Origin: Hermatobates lingyangjiaoensis
Taxonomy: Eukaryota > Arthropoda > Insecta > Hemiptera > Hermatobatidae
Length of the DNA stretch: 64,000 nt
Assembly: GCA_026182355.1 (NCBI GenBank)
Contig: JAPFBL010000104.1
Location: 2,783,501-2,847,500, forward strand
Direction: 5' to 3'
Below, piece by piece: positions 39,434-47,559 of this stretch (position 1 is the first letter of the stretch; each line of letters starts with the position of its first letter). The position numbers and the translations under genes were made by a program. The notes below the pieces were generated by a model, which saw only the letters and a list, made by a program, of their open reading frames with translations, was not told the origin of the DNA and ran no database searches.

Positions 39434-40086
39434 GTTTATACATGTATATCTGAAACAGTTCGTTTGGACAACTTATGGAACGATTCAAAGAAAATGATAT
39501 GGAGAAACAAAAAAACTCACTTCAATATTTCGATCTTGTCATTATCAGGAGATTAAAAAGAACTCTACTCATCTGACTAACAGCTGATGTCGACAAGTTC
39601 AAAATATTGAAATATTATTATTGTTTCGTATATTCTTCTCTCTTTTTACTTTAATATAAGTAAAGTATAGTGGTCGTAGGTATAGGAGATCCTTTCTCGA
39701 AGAGGGTTTATTAGTTTATTAGCCAGCAGTCGCTTCTCTACTTATTACCTTTTAGAGCCTTTAAAGGTTTTGGTTGATAGTGAACAGACTAAAGCTTATC
39801 ATCATATAAACTAAAATTTATCTGTACAATGACTCCTTGCTATGATTATAACTAATTACTGTTGAAAGTGTTTACGTACTCTGTACTAATATCTCATTTT
39901 TACCTGTAAAAGACAAATTTCTTTGATGCAGTCCTCCAGCAGATCTGATTCAAATTCTATGTTGAGCTTCTTAATGGCGCACAGAGAGAAGTCAGACCTT
40001 CGTCTTGCTCTGTAGACGACCCCATACTGGCCTTTCCCAATCACCCTTTCTACAAGAAAGTCTTCCCGACAAGCACGCTTTTCCAT
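21448..40086 (-). CDS. NEK6/7-like serine/threonine kinase, complete, 4 coding exons
   Basis: Coding exons in transcript order: 40086-39904, 39230-39011, 31281-31079, 21702-21448 (861 nt, 286 residues plus stop). All junctions are GT-AG with phases 0, 1 and 0; the second splits the catalytic HRD Asp codon as G|AT. Visible motifs: Gly-rich loop GKGQYGVV (17-24), AIKK lysine 39, the helix-C glutamate in CIKEICLL, HRD 133-135 then IKPAN, DFG 153-155, SPE 178-180. AHSIVGTPYYMSPE carries the serine that NEK9 phosphorylates in mammalian NEK6/7. The last exon (LAALESPFY, CQYSPLP, DSCLQSDPENR) is the NEK C-lobe. Length (286) is close to NEK6/7 (about 300), and there is no long regulatory tail. NEK6/7 kinases act in mitotic spindle assembly, and NEK7 also in vertebrate inflammasome signalling; the role here is inferred. 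All catalytic residues are intact. An acceptor-like AG at 40102-40103 suggests a 5' non-coding exon further upstream. Confidence 0.92.
21703..23734. other. Kinase intron 3, left part: nothing recognised
   Basis: AT-rich intron. A GC-richer stretch at 23090-23350 has a long open minus-strand frame without recognised domains. No repeat family assigned. Confidence 0.5.
23735..24764 (-). mobile_element. Jockey-type LINE, 5'-truncated, with target-site duplication
   Basis: A non-LTR retroelement 3' end in the same orientation as the host kinase gene. The reverse transcriptase C-terminal half is readable at 24764-23911. The 3' end is an A-rich tail (T-run at 23735-23742 on plus). The 7-base sequence AATCAAT flanks both ends (23728-23734 and 24765-24771), as expected for target-primed insertion with 5' truncation. 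Confidence 0.85.
23911..24762 (-). pseudogene. Reverse transcriptase C-terminal fragment (Jockey clade)
   Basis: The frame holds AGVPQGSILGPVLYSIYTSD (RT box 4), FADDKAILC (the catalytic box, FADD in place of YADD), then NEQKCVHVTF, KYLGLHLDRRLTW and PIWTYGIEIW, the order found in Jockey-type LINE polymerases. Upstream, SYLNHRFSQV is still in frame until a TAG just inside the element's 5' edge. The protein ends WPRDLLL at 23911. The endonuclease, gag-like ORF and RT N-terminus are absent, so it cannot move by itself. The long uninterrupted frame suggests a fairly young insertion. Confidence 0.9.
24772..25118. other. Intron sequence, nothing recognised
   Basis: A 96-codon plus-strand open frame (24786-25076) is hydrophobic and AT-driven, with no family match. 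Treated as chance. Confidence 0.5.
25119..25283. repeat. Foldback hammerhead element
   Basis: Left arm GATCAAACCACAATATGAAA, GGGAAAACAAGACTAAGATC, TTTCAACCGTAACAAGCGGT and CTTCGTCAGAGTC; the right arm is its near-exact reverse complement from 25206. Each arm contains the hammerhead core (CTGACGA, stem, GAAAG) or a one-base variant, pointing in opposite directions. Followed by GTTATTTCACGTGTTTATGT, also seen beside the copy at 52371. Confidence 0.85.
25535..25653 (-). CDS. Exon-like block, unidentified (low confidence)
   Basis: Acceptor TTGAACAG|T and donor CAAG|GTAATA bound 39 full codons without a stop (PQHLTFTQCTLQTGEESSDP, then TKAIAEESVCGIML). Composition is more balanced than the flanks. 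It lies inside kinase intron 3 on the same strand but cannot be a kinase exon, because the kinase exons already join in phase. It could be a nested gene or a relic. Confidence 0.25.
25958..26174 (-). CDS. Exon-like block, FN3-reminiscent (low confidence)
   Basis: After the acceptor TTTGAGCAG, an open frame reads QSTWEVDGTVGYKVKYYPVT, then VDLLTNVALQPDS. The W, YKV.Y.PV and LQPDS spacing is reminiscent of a fibronectin type III domain, but no second half or clear donor follows. It sits about 300 nt upstream (in minus-strand sense) of the block at 25535-25653; whether the two belong together is unknown. Confidence 0.25.
26290..31060. other. Kinase intron 3, right part: no gene recognised
   Basis: AT-rich. 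Includes (TTA)n at 27078-27098, a GC-richer patch at 27480-27570, a small hairpin GTTATTTACC...GGTAAATAAC at 29400-29428, short direct repeats of AGTTACCTAGCA at 30625-30665, and a decayed hammerhead-like motif at 30172-30200 (CCTGAAGATGGACTG). Confidence 0.5.
31079..31281 (-). CDS. Kinase exon 3 (catalytic loop, activation segment)
   Basis: Acceptor TTTTAACAG|AT and donor GAG|GTAATC, 203 nt. It completes HRD and encodes IKPANVLVTR, LGDFGFGRFF, AHSIVGTPYYMSPE and DIWSMGCLLYE. It lies between introns of 7.7 and 9.4 kb. Confidence 0.93.
31500..32625 (+). repeat. PLE terminal-repeat fragments
   Basis: 32004-32025 reads CTGATGACGATGCAATCGAA, a hammerhead-like core followed by ATATAGTAGTCAC, a tail seen again in reverse at 49378-49415. 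32270-32420 repeats the TCATTTGGTTTCCCTCAC block of 2060-2110. No protein frame is left. Confidence 0.5.
32629..33649. repeat. Near-perfect 1-kb palindrome of two PLE 3' ends
   Basis: Arms 32629-33140 and 33142-33649 are reverse complements around base 33141; I see a homopolymer-length difference of about 4 nt and one substitution (AGTTCTATTTCC versus AGTTCTACTTCC). Each arm starts at the centre with LLASMSKSPNVQRFLIYL, a PLE-like protein end, runs outwards through about 400 nt of terminal repeat, and ends with a hammerhead core (CTGAAGA ... GAAAC at 33557-33584 plus, 32721-32694 minus) and TTTTTACCCTACAAT. The (TA)n tract 33647-33677 follows. Confidence 0.9.
33690..33900 (+). pseudogene. PLE protein C-terminus (GIY-YIG end)
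   Basis: A frame ending TAG at 33898 reads EKDNIRLQILEALCIREHKP, then NLNNQTASFSRILKLHAGHQ, the conserved C-terminal stretch after the GIY-YIG endonuclease in Penelope-like elements (I-EAL-I...KP-LN). The reverse transcriptase part is absent. It directly abuts a (TA)n tract on its 5' side. Confidence 0.7.
33901..34156 (+). repeat. PLE terminal repeat with hammerhead ribozyme core
   Basis: Lies between a PLE C-terminus and a PLE N-terminus. 34104-34129 reads CTGAAGA, stem TGGTCA/TGACC, then GAAAC and GTTGG, the least decayed hammerhead core in the window. The position between two coding ends is that of the pLTR in tandem Penelope insertions. Confidence 0.75.
34199..34376 (+). pseudogene. PLE protein N-terminal fragment
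   Basis: From the ATG at 34199: MELKNKSFGDLVFSLPEELK, a lysine-rich stretch, then FNKTCLNEGLLPKYTNIYI. The CLNEGLLPKYT motif is typical of the region just before the RT in Penelope-like elements. The frame is broken at 34377, where a TATATATA tract and a hammerhead element are inserted. No RT follows. Confidence 0.65.
34381..34475 (+). repeat. Hammerhead element, single arm, inserted in PLE
   Basis: AGATCAAACCACAATAAAAA, GGGAAACAAGACTAAGATCT, then TTCAACCGTAACAAGCGG: the left arm of the foldback family only. It sits in a short TA tract in the middle of the PLE coding fragment, so it arrived after that PLE. Confidence 0.75.
34741..35182 (+). pseudogene. PLE GIY-YIG endonuclease domain, degenerate
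   Basis: The frame reads GGIYKIPWKNCHKIYIGQTG, then KSLKTRVKQHHYN and LFLHIKNENHNID, an in-frame TGA (probably a former Trp), then TGDKFIAYEKSMLLRNIIES. The GIY and YIG tripeptides, the following Arg (TRVKQH) and the distal EKSML glutamate mark the GIY-YIG nuclease fold, used by Penelope-like elements for target nicking. The RT half is missing, and there is a frame-breaking stop. Confidence 0.85.
35294..35600 (-). pseudogene. PLE GIY-YIG C-terminal fragment, opposite strand
   Basis: The minus frame reads RSNYAHHLNKFGHSPDSMEN, then KGKRMNIQEQIEIYKHK, then DNIINEQTNHQTDILTKPLI. AHHL...H and the N-I-EQ-EI-KH run match the second half of PLE GIY-YIG domains. It is oriented against the fragment at 34741-35182, so two independent insertions meet here. 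Confidence 0.7.
35840..36175. repeat. Two opposed hammerhead-like PLE ends
   Basis: Plus strand 35857-35895 carries CCGATGACGACGAATGTCGA, then TATATCGTTGTGAG. Minus strand 36079-36045 carries CTGATGATGGTTTTCGTTGA, then AATATTGTAG. Both are decayed hammerhead cores facing each other across a TA tract at 35939-35950. Related to 39440-39610 and 56100-56220. Confidence 0.5.
36180..36365. repeat. Imperfect inverted repeat
   Basis: AATATGCTCTGAGGCCTTTCA at 36192 pairs with TGTGAAAGACCTCAGAGCATA at 36321-36344, spacer about 110 bases. The CTCTGAGGCCTT motif recurs at 52280 and, reversed, at 51180, in both cases next to PLE debris. Confidence 0.6.
36600..36770 (+). repeat. PLE terminal-repeat fragment with hammerhead-like core
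   Basis: The TTTGGCTTCCCTTGGTCCTC block, then CTGATGATGGTTGACCAGGA and AACAAGAAACTG (36685-36707 core). It matches the organisation at 2060-2115 and 32285-32345. Confidence 0.55.
36950..37176 (+). repeat. Direct repeat, copy 1 of 2
   Basis: Shares TTTTATTTTAACTTCTAA, AGTACATAGTCCTAGAAAG and GTGATAATCATATCACATTA with 37660-37862, offset about 710. Unclassified interspersed repeat. Confidence 0.7.
37660..37862 (+). repeat. Direct repeat, copy 2 of 2
   Basis: Second copy of the repeat at 36950-37176, with several small indels. The intervening 480 bases have no recognised content. Confidence 0.7.
37870..39010. other. Kinase intron 2, end part: no gene recognised
   Basis: AT-rich. CAGTGGCGGTCCATGGCAGC at 38296 resembles the ends of some DNA transposons, but no partner terminus was found. 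Confidence 0.5.
39011..39230 (-). CDS. Kinase exon 2 (hinge to HRD)
   Basis: Acceptor TTGTTATTGCAG|ACT and donor AGAG|GTACGC. It encodes TLNHKNIIKYLGYF through KRIMHR plus the first base of the catalytic Asp. VVELALYGDLGKMI matches the NEK6/7 hinge and helix D. Length 220 nt, phases 0 to 1. Confidence 0.92.
39392..39430. repeat. (CT)n microsatellite
   Basis: CT-rich tract, about 15 perfect dinucleotides, in kinase intron 1. Confidence 0.9.
39440..39615. repeat. Foldback pair of hammerhead-like PLE ends
   Basis: Minus strand near 39552-39520 reads CTGATAATGACAAGATCGAA then ATATTGAAGTGAG. Plus strand near 39582-39615 reads CTGATGTCGACAAGTTCAAA then ATATTGAAATATT. The flank GAAACAGTTCGTTTGGACAA recurs at 56070-56090. 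Confidence 0.5.
39904..40086 (-). CDS. Kinase exon 1 (start codon, N-lobe)
   Basis: 61 codons from the ATG at 40086 through EICLLQ. The donor is CAG|GTAAAA, phase 0. In-frame sequence upstream of the ATG reaches TAG within 18 nt at the putative acceptor, so this ATG is the likely start. It encodes the Gly-rich loop and the ATP-binding lysine. Confidence 0.9.
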
Positions 40087-40109
40087 TTTTGTCCACTCTA
40101 TCTAACAAA

Positions 40110-41639
40110 AATTTTGTGTTAAATTAAATTAAACTGTTGAAATATCATGAACAGGATTTAATAGGATACAGCCAGTGTATAATTAACATTTTATCTAAAT
40201 AAATTGTGTATGTCTAGATAACCATGGCTTAAAATCTAATTTCTAAAGATTAAGGTATGGAAAAATTGGCTAAACTGTTTTAAATAAAAAATGTTTAAAG
40301 AGATAAAAATTAATTCTATAGAGAAATTACGTATATTACTCTAAATACGTATGATACTTCCGTACCTTGCAATATTTATTTTAGTGGTTCAACATTAGGA
40401 AATTTACCTGTGTAAAAATGTTAAAATGTTGTTGACCTTATAGTTAATGAATATTAATATATTTTTTGAAAGATAATTGTTGCTTATTTTAATAGATTAA
40501 ATCTATTCAAATATAGTTTATTTTTAAATTTTGGCATTTATGGTTAAAAGAGAGATTAGTTTAAATCTTATCAAGGAATTTTAGTTTGCAAGAGACAAAG
40601 AACAATTTAGAACATATTAAAAAATGAAAGAAAAAATTATAACGAAGAGAAAGAATAGTAAGAAATTGTAAAAACTGAGGGAAAAAATAGGGATATGATT
40701 AAGCTCAGGAATTGATTGAGCCCCATGGAAACCAAAAAATTATAGATACATTATTCTGTTAGACTATTGATAAAAACTTCTACATAATGAACAACTTATG
40801 GACCAAACATCTTCATTTTAACTTGAAGGTAACCAGAGAAGTGGTAAAACTTTTCCCAGCAAAAGAGTCAATGGACTACTAGGAGATTGTCTAACAACGA
40901 TCAAGTCTGAAGCAGTAAATTTCTAAACCACATAAATTTTCGTTTGAGTCGAGTACAATACCTTTTTTTCAGGTGAGACTGTTCAACCTTCATTATCAAT
41001 TAATAGACGACAGCTTGAATGATAAGTAGGTAGAATAGAGCAGCAGAAAGTATAATAAGGGTTTATTTGTCAGCAATAATATCAACCAACATCCCAACAC
41101 CAAAAGCAATAAAACATAAAACAGTTAATAATAGAAATAAACTTGGAGTTCACTTTATAAATGAAGCTTATGTTTTTTGTCAATATTCTAGTTAAAGTGG
41201 GACTGCTCAACTTCAATGTACATTGGTTGCATGACAGTGGTTTATCAGCATAGAGAGCAACTGAATCCTTTTCAAGAGCAGCCAAACTAAAATACTTAAC
41301 TAAAACTAAAAAACTCGAATCCTCTATTACTATTAATCACTACTCAACTAATTCTACAGTTCCACCTGACAACCGATAGAAACATAAGAACATGCATACA
41401 TATCGATGTTATTGAGAAGGATGCTTCATCTGATTGGCCTAGAGGATTGACAATTGATGCAACCCCCCACATAATATGCATATTTATGCATACTATTATG
41501 CATAAAATTCTAAACTAAAAAAAATAGAGAGAACACACAGAAGAAAACTTACTACGATATATCGACATCTGTCACCACAAAATAGAAAAGCACACACTCA
41601 AAACCTCAATTTTTGGTTCAAATAACATCAGAACCAAAC
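40110..41639. other. Intergenic, no gene recognised
   Basis: The 5' flank of the kinase gene is AT-rich. 40790-41070 and 41090-41290 are GC-richer patches without a supported exon. 41518-41572 has a PLE-like end motif in reverse (CACACAGAAGAAAACTTACT, then ACGATATATCGACATCTGTC). Confidence 0.5.
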
Positions 41640-41868
41640 GCCGTCACTGTACACTTGTATTTCAGAAGAACAATACCACTTCGAAATTTACTTATTTATT
41701 GTTTTAGCTTACGGACAAAATTGATTTGCTTATTTCTAAAACTATTATTATTTATGTTGACGAAGGCCTTGAAAAGACAATATGAATTCCATTTCACGTT
41801 TAAATTAAAAACAGTCATCCTTATTATTATTATTATTACACTAACATTAATGTTGCCTTAGGTACTTT
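41640..41868 (+). repeat. Direct repeat ~229 bp, copy 1
   Basis: From GCCGTCACTG to GGTACTTT. The second copy at 43028-43253 differs by about seven positions and one TTA unit. The copies enclose 1.16 kb without a recognised protein. Confidence 0.9.
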
Positions 41869-43027
41869 ATATGAATTGTAAAGTAAGGTTTATGAACCCA
41901 AAACTATGCAATTTGACTTGATCGCAACGAGTGTCAAAATATCATTGAGTTTTTAGTTTTATTCTGTGTGTTTTCTCTCTATGAATTTATTTTACTTATT
42001 TTTAAACCATTTTCAATAAAAATATACATAATGTTTTATTCATAAAAGTTATGAATATGGAACTTATTTTTTAACCATTTCCATTAAAAACATATATAAT
42101 GTTTAATTCATAAAAGTTTTGAATATGGAAATTATTAAATTTCTAAACTGATGTATTCATAACGATAATAAATGAAATTGAAGAGAAAACACTTAAAGTT
42201 GACAAAACTGTCATGTATTTTCAACAACCCTCCATCTCATATAATATTTATATAAATATATTTGAAAAATATAAATTGAAATAATTACAAACTTTTTAAA
42301 TGCTTTCTGCATCAATGTGCTTGGTTTTATTTGAAACTTTAAATGCTACTTTTATTTATATCTATATTTTTCCTGATATTTGATATTATTTAAGTTTGCT
42401 TTAGCTTGTTCTTCGTTCTACCAAAGTATATATATTACGACTAAAACAGCATAATACATTCAGAAATGTGGCCAAGATGAATCAATTAAGTGACTTCTCT
42501 TTTTAGAGTAAGACGACGAACTGAAAAATGTTCAACATACGAGTATGTGAGCTTATTAAAAATATAGCGGTTTACCCTGATGAAAGTTTTTTGAAGTTTC
42601 ATTTTTAAAACTTTTAGAGCACGACTCTTACCCTCTTTCCTCATCAATATGTGATATAATCGTTTTACCCTACTCACTTCAGCCCCTCCTGTAGCTCTAA
42701 AGTCGTTGATTCTCAACGTACATTAGTCTCATTACTGAATTTGTTATTATGCTGTGGACGTTGATTTTTATTTCAAGTGTTTATTGAGAATATTAATATA
42801 TATCTTCAGTTAAAAATAACTTCCATTATTCCTAATTTGCTAATGTTATATGACTAGTTGGAATATATCTAACTGATAAGTAATTACCTTAATACATTAG
42901 TGGAGGCTGGCTAGGCAGTAGTCAGTCAATAGGACAGACAAAGGGAGTGTATGGTTGTTGCGAGGCAGACTTCCCTTACTGATGCCTGCAGTTATCTATA
43001 GGGTTGTGTGACAAAAGCTCGTTAAAA
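41869..43027. other. Sequence between the two direct repeats
   Basis: AT-rich. 42020-42140 has two near copies of ATTCATAAAAGTTATGAATATGG. 42480-42720 holds a 76-codon minus frame with no match. No retroviral or transposase motif seen. Confidence 0.45.
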
Positions 43028-43253
43028 GCCGTCACTGTCCACTTGTATTTCAAACGAACAATACCACTTCGAAATTTACTTATTTATTGTTTTAGCTTTC
43101 GGACAAAATTGATTTGCTTATTTCTAAAACTATTATTATTTATGTTGACCAAGGCCTTGAAAAGACAATATGAATTCCATTTCACGTTTAAATTAAAAAC
43201 AGTCATCCTTATTATTATTATTACACCAACATTAATGTTGCCTTAGGTACTTT
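43028..43253 (+). repeat. Direct repeat ~226 bp, copy 2
   Basis: Near-identical to 41640-41868. Unrelated bases flank each copy beyond the shared AAG|CCGTC and GGTACTTT edges. Confidence 0.9.
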
Positions 43254-43950
43254 CGTAATTAAAAGAGTTAATAAATTCAAAACTCTGTTAGGCTCTTGTT
43301 CTCTCTTGTTCTGTGCGATTGTTTTTTCAATTATTCTTCATATCACAACACATTTTTTAAACAAGCATGATTCGTTGGCATACTTTATCCATCATACTTT
43401 ATCCGGAATGTTATGGAAATAAAACATTCCGATCCAATCACGGACTACGGACTTAGAAATTACGATTATAATCATGTGGAGAAAGTTTTAATGAATATTA
43501 TTTAATGCAATATACGTTAAATGATACATATTTAAAAAAATGTGAATATTTATTCATATTAATTGTTACAAAATTTAAAGTTGTTTCATAAACATTAATT
43601 TACATGTATTTGTGTATAATTCAGAAGACTGTGATTATTATCGATGGAACCTAAAAAGTGTTTCAATTTATTTCAATAACCAAAATAGACACAAATTTTT
43701 GTGTAAATATTGTCGTTCAGTATTCTTTGGAGCAGATACTGTTTCAAAGATTGTTGTCGTATTTAACATTGCGTTTTAAAATTGATAGAATCATTCCCAA
43801 GACTGTTTTAGCTTTTTACTTTTACAGGCAATGAAATATTTGAATAAATAAAAAACTTTTGTTGATTATAATTATTGTTGATTTTGCTAAGTTAATCTTA
43901 TATATGTAGTATACTATAATTGACAAAACAATAAAGTTATGGTGAAATGT
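43254..43950. other. 3' flank of the oxidase gene, nothing recognised
   Basis: AT-rich non-coding sequence. Confidence 0.5.
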
Positions 43951-43956
43951 TTTATT
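43951..43956 (-). terminator. Polyadenylation signal AATAAA for the amine oxidase
   Basis: Minus-strand AATAAA about 53 nt beyond the TAA stop at 44009, in a T-rich setting. Good position for a short 3' UTR. Confidence 0.65.
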
Positions 43957-44008
43957 GTGTGACGCAGGACAATGTGATAACAAGGACACTGGGAACTCTA
44001 GGGGCTAA

Positions 44009-45311
44009 TTAGTTGGCTACTGCGGAAAGCGCGGCCTGTTTGTGGACCACGTCGATAATCTTGTTAGCTACACTAATGCCTGTCAAACGAGCTCCGTGGG
44101 CAGTACTGAAGTAAGTTGAACTGACGGCCTCTCCAGCAAAGAAAATGTGAGGGAACTCATTTTCAGGCAATGACAAAGGTGCTGCTAGGACTTTCAAATC
44201 TTTCTCTTCAGTAGCCGTGCACATGTAAGTTGATGCTCCACCAAAATATTCATGATTGTTCCATTGAGAAACTGAAATATCGCTAGGAAAAGGTAAGAAC
44301 TTGCTGCCGGTGAACATTCTGAGAACAAGAGTTAAGTCTCTAGCAATTATATCTAAAGGAATAGCTTCAAGATCTGAAGCCTCGGTACCCGCCACAGAGC
44401 AAGACGCTATAGAGCCCCGTACTTCTATCTGTGAAAGACCTTTATACCAAAGACATGTCCTTTCTGTCCAGTCAGGCAGTCGCCACGCTAACTTGATACA
44501 AGTCCTATTCGATCCCCAAATTTCCTTATCATATTTCAGAAACACTTTTGTTAGTTTACCAAAACCAATGTTCTCAATTGCAGTCACTTTCTCTTCAGAT
44601 AAACCAGGTGAAAATAAGGTCTCATGATTTTTCTTAAGATAACCTAGAGGTACAGTTACAATGACGAAGTCTACAGGCACCTCTTCGCCACTTTTAATTT
44701 TAAGAAGAGCAGGGAACTTATCGTTTTTCCAACTGATGGTTTCCACTGGTTTATCGTAATGGATTTTGTCAGGAGGTATGTTTCTTAAAATGGGCACCAA
44801 GGTATTGATCATTCCTTGTTTCAGTCTGACTGGGGAGCCTGAAAGTTCCTCATACTTTCCAAACAAACCACTAGACATGTTATTTAGCTCAGCTCCCCAG
44901 CGAATTCTAATATCGTTCATCATAGCGTACATCATTCGCATTACCCTATCCTTTTGGTCATCTGGCACTTTATCCATCTTCTCCTTAATCCTGTTATTGA
45001 GGAAAAATGCCAAGCTTCCTAACTTGTGTCTGGCAAGCGTGTCGTACAGTTGTGTCGCGTTGTTATGAATTCCACTGAATAACCTCTCCGCCTTTCCACA
45101 GATGTTCTTGTCAATCACTCTAGCCTCTGATGTTAGACATATCGGAATGACTTTCTCCCTGCTATCTGGATCGTCGTCTAGTAGACGCTCTCTCTTTGCC
45201 AGTATGTACAGAGGGTTGGAGGCTGATCCCCCACAAAGCCACTCTGCTCCCAAGTCTACCACTTCTTCTTCTGTTTGGCCAATCTTACTCGAGCTTATTC
45301 TCCCTCCTAAC
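44009..45311 (-). CDS. Amine oxidase coding exon 2
   Basis: Acceptor AACTGTTTTAG|G; 434 codons including stop in one uninterrupted exon. Encodes the substrate domain and the C-terminal half of the FAD domain. The open frame extends upstream through intron sequence (up to 45436), which is not part of the protein. Confidence 0.95.
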
Positions 45312-46194
45312 CTAAAACAGTTCATTTTTTTATTATTTTTGTTGCTTTTGTAATAACAGACATTACTTTGAAAGTAATTTACAATGGTTTCAAATAATGA
45401 ATTTGATTCTATATCGAGAGTCCTAAATTTTCCCATATTTAATTTTATTTAAAGGAGGGATTTTTAATGAGTCCCTGGCAGGCTTTGTAAAGAGATTGTT
45501 TATTTTTCACATTCTAAACCCATACGCGATAGAAACTAACATCAACATGCTAACCACTAAAACACTTTAGCCTCATCTATGCTTTGTTTTCCTATTATTT
45601 TACCAATAACACTGTTTCATAGTAATAGGTATACAACATATAGTATTATATATTTTTTATTATGATAATTTGATCTTTTTAGTAAAAAAAAATATCAATT
45701 TTTTTTAAGCTCATTAGTTTGGCATAACTATCCCGCCAAGGACTTAAGGGACAAAATCTTTATGAGTATTTGGTTTCACTTATCTTTATAACATAAACAG
45801 TTTTCTTAGCTCTAGTTATGATCATTGTATCTTATTTGTATTTACTGTTTTATATGAATAGAAAATATATTTACTTTAAACTAATACATGTCAAAAAATT
45901 TCATGTTTGGGCAAAGCAAGGGTGTCAATTACATCAACCTATTATATGAAACAGTTGACTTGACCTGTCTGTAGCTTCAAAGATGTGGATCTCTGTGAGG
46001 CCGGCCTGCAGGAGGGTACTGGCAGCAGAGAGACCTGCCATGCCTGCTCCTATGATCGCCACAGTGGGCTGCAAGGGTGGCTCTTCGGGAATGCGAGGGC
46101 GACACACAGCATCCTTTGGTTTGCGGCGTTCTGCTTCCTCCTCATCTGTCAGACAAGAACAACAGGGTTTGCCTGCTTCTGCCGCCTCTGACAT
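44009..46194 (-). CDS. Flavin amine oxidase (spermine / N1-acetylpolyamine oxidase family)
   Basis: Two coding exons, 46194-45965 and 45311-44009, join AG|G to give Arg 77 and RLGGRI; 510 residues. FAD-binding features: beta-alpha-beta loop VAIIGAGMAGLSAA (45-58), the Glu/Arg region HIFEATDRLGGRI, DLGAEWLCGG, VIVTVPLGYLKK, and the C-terminal FAD contact HIFFAGEAVSSTYFSTAHGA (465-484). This is the polyamine oxidase branch, which oxidises spermine, spermidine or their acetyl forms to aldehyde and peroxide; substrate choice cannot be read. The N-terminal 44 residues are Cys/charge-rich (CCSCLTDEEE) with no signal peptide. The C-terminus SAVAN is not a peroxisomal SKL signal, so cytosolic or nuclear location is likely. 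An acceptor-like CAG at 46226 gives a 31-nt leader before the ATG. Length is normal for the family and no lesions are seen. Confidence 0.95.
45965..46194 (-). CDS. Amine oxidase coding exon 1
   Basis: ATG at 46194 to donor GACAG|GTCAAG, 76 codons plus two bases. Carries the dinucleotide-binding GAGMAG. Composition is much GC-richer than the surroundings. Confidence 0.93.
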
Positions 46195-46259
46195 TTGCCT
46201 GTCACAACATCCAACAATTACTAGACTGTAATAGCAAGCAGCATACCTTGTGCCTGCTA

Positions 46260-47420
46260 AATAGAGTTAGTATTCAGTTTGAATGGTCACTTAGTGTTTA
46301 ACAACTGAATGGCAGTACTGAATAAAATACTAAACTTATTCTATCGGCTTTCAAAGATTCACTTGATCAGAAATGCTCGACTGAAAATAACACGTGTATT
46401 TTGACTGATACCCTAATATTATTAAACCCTATCCTTCTGTGGTACTATTAACCATATGCTAATTTACATAGTTGATTCATGATAATAACATTCTGTCTTA
46501 TTTATGGCCTTTTACAAATGGTAATTTGAAATACACTGTACATGTCGAAACAAATTTTCTGCCCTAATGAATATCTACAATCTGTATTTGTACATCACCT
46601 GCAATCAGCATCAATTGACTCGAACATCAAGTAAAGTCAAAACCTCTTGAAGCATCAGTTAATTAGACAAAAAATGGGGCTGCTATTTTAGCAAGCAATG
46701 CTATTATCTGTATTCAGTAAGATTGTTTAAATGAGTGGTAGGAAGGCGTGAAATCATTGAAAACCCCGGGAAGACGATAGTAAGAAGTAGTGATGCTTGT
46801 TTTCAAGGACGATCTTTTCGCTGGATGATATCATCACCAGTCACTAATTCTCAACGGTGACACATCATGAATTATATTTTTTTTCATCTTTACAGTTTAT
46901 CTTAAAGATATTCTTTATCTATATCATATTTCTAAAAAAAACTATCATTCTCCTAGAATGCGACATCAGGATAATATTTTTTTTTTTCTAAAGTCATCTT
47001 AATCTAGTTTCCCTGAGAAACAACTCTTCTCTTGTACCTGCATATCTTGTAATGATTCTTAAGAAATAAAATTTATATTTGAAATGCTGAACTGAACAAG
47101 AAAAACTTGTTTGGTTTTATCTTTGTCCATCTCTTTTCGCTTTCAGTTTGTTTAATTTTTGTTTACCTGTGTCATGTATGTTCAAATAAAAAGATGAAAT
47201 TATATTCAAAAAATATTAATCATAGCCTTTCCAAAAATTGTTGTGTTTTTCCCTAAAAAGAACATTTTCTGTGAAGAAATTCTAAAAACCTCAAATTGAA
47301 GGCGACTACTTCTACTGTAGTAAATTAGTGTGCATCAGTGTAGTAAATGTGTTTTGATGTTTATTCTATAAAAAGTGGTAAGGATAGGGAGTAATTTGAA
47401 TTTATAGCTGTGCATGGGAG
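46260..47420. other. Upstream intron or intergenic sequence, nothing recognised
   Basis: AT-rich sequence between the oxidase ATG exon and the candidate upstream exon. GAAAACCCCGGGAAGACG and GCTGGATGATATCATCACC near 46760-46840 are GC-richer but unassigned. Confidence 0.45.
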
Positions 47421-47426
47421 GCATAC

Positions 47427-47559
47427 CTGTTATGGAATTTGAGGTATGTAGTGACGAAACGAAAAAGCTTCCTGGAATATGGGGCGTCTGGATTGAAGAT
47501 TGAGCCGTTCTTCTTGTGGATCATCCCAAGTTGGCTGCATCCCTCTGTCGTCCATGTTT
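47427..47559 (-). CDS. Candidate 5' exon of the amine oxidase (uORF or N-terminal extension)
   Basis: Acceptor GCTGATTCTAG|AAAC and donor AACAG|GTATGC bound 133 nt. The first ATG, in good context (AAACATGG at 47555), opens 41 codons (MDDRGMQPTWDDPQEERLNL...) that stop at TAA three bases before the donor. A second frame with ATG at 47520 (MIHKKNGSIFNPDAPYSRKL...) is open through the donor. If spliced to the acceptor at 46226 it continues in phase (LVIVGCCDRQ) into the oxidase ATG. So this is either a leader exon with a short upstream ORF, an N-terminal extension, or part of another gene. Confidence 0.35.

Noticed and set aside
41640..43253. An LTR retrotransposon
   Set aside because: Repeats are LTR-like in spacing, but no TG/CA ends, primer-binding site or pol motifs were seen.
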